7,200 nucleotides of DNA, taken from contig JAKARG010000158.1 in the NCBI GenBank assembly GCA_021819345.1, positions 1 through 7,200 of the forward strand, given 5' to 3'. The position numbers and the translations under genes are program-made. The notes below the pieces were generated by a model. The model had not been told where the DNA came from. It saw nothing but the letters and a program-made list of their open reading frames with translations, and did not search any database. This stretch comes from Actinomycetes bacterium (GTDB lineage Bacteria > Actinomycetota > Acidimicrobiia > Acidimicrobiales > Palsa-688). This document shows positions 6,620 to 7,200 of the stretch, piece by piece (position 1 is the first letter of the stretch; each line of letters opens with the position of its first letter).

Positions 6620-7200
<581 letters not shown>

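Overview
The window is very GC-rich and densely coded, with almost every gene using G or C in the third codon position. That, together with an operonic gatA-gatB pair (the Asp/Glu-tRNA amidotransferase route), fits a high-GC actinobacterium; the protein style recalls the Acidimicrobiia or a related lineage. This taxonomic reading is inference. I see no rRNA or tRNA gene, insertion sequence, CRISPR array or phage gene.

Layout, left to right. (1) Positions 1 to about 1814, minus strand: a large multi-spanning membrane protein of the YfhO type, whose C-terminus runs off the left edge. (2) About 100 bp of divergent intergenic DNA. (3) Positions 1921-4115, extending to 5134, plus strand: a tight three-gene operon of a two-domain glycosyltransferase (CgeB-like GT1-type half plus GT2 half), a 103-residue coiled-coil protein, and a SAM-dependent methyltransferase with a predicted helical or coiled-coil C-terminal tail. 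The gaps are 11 bp and then a 4-bp ATGA overlap. (4) A 57-bp convergent junction with GC-rich inverted repeats and a short tandem repeat. (5) Positions 5192-7200, minus strand: complete gatB and the C-terminal part of gatA, overlapping by ATGA.

The left and middle parts look like a surface-glycan module. YfhO-type proteins act in glycosylation of cell-envelope polymers, the glycosyltransferase carries two separate sugar-transfer folds, and the methyltransferase could modify or cap a glycan. The two small coiled-coil elements could hold the enzymes together. None of these substrates can be read from sequence. The right part is housekeeping: GatCAB amidates Glu-tRNA(Gln) and/or Asp-tRNA(Asn).

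The points most worth a second look are an apparent change of coding frame at the 5' end of the YfhO-like gene, the two-domain glycosyltransferase with its coiled-coil and methyltransferase partners, a perfect 36-bp tandem duplication at the start of the methyltransferase, and an 18-bp repeat that runs through the methyltransferase stop codon. I found no clear evidence of a wholly new system; the glycan operon is the best candidate for something uncharacterised.
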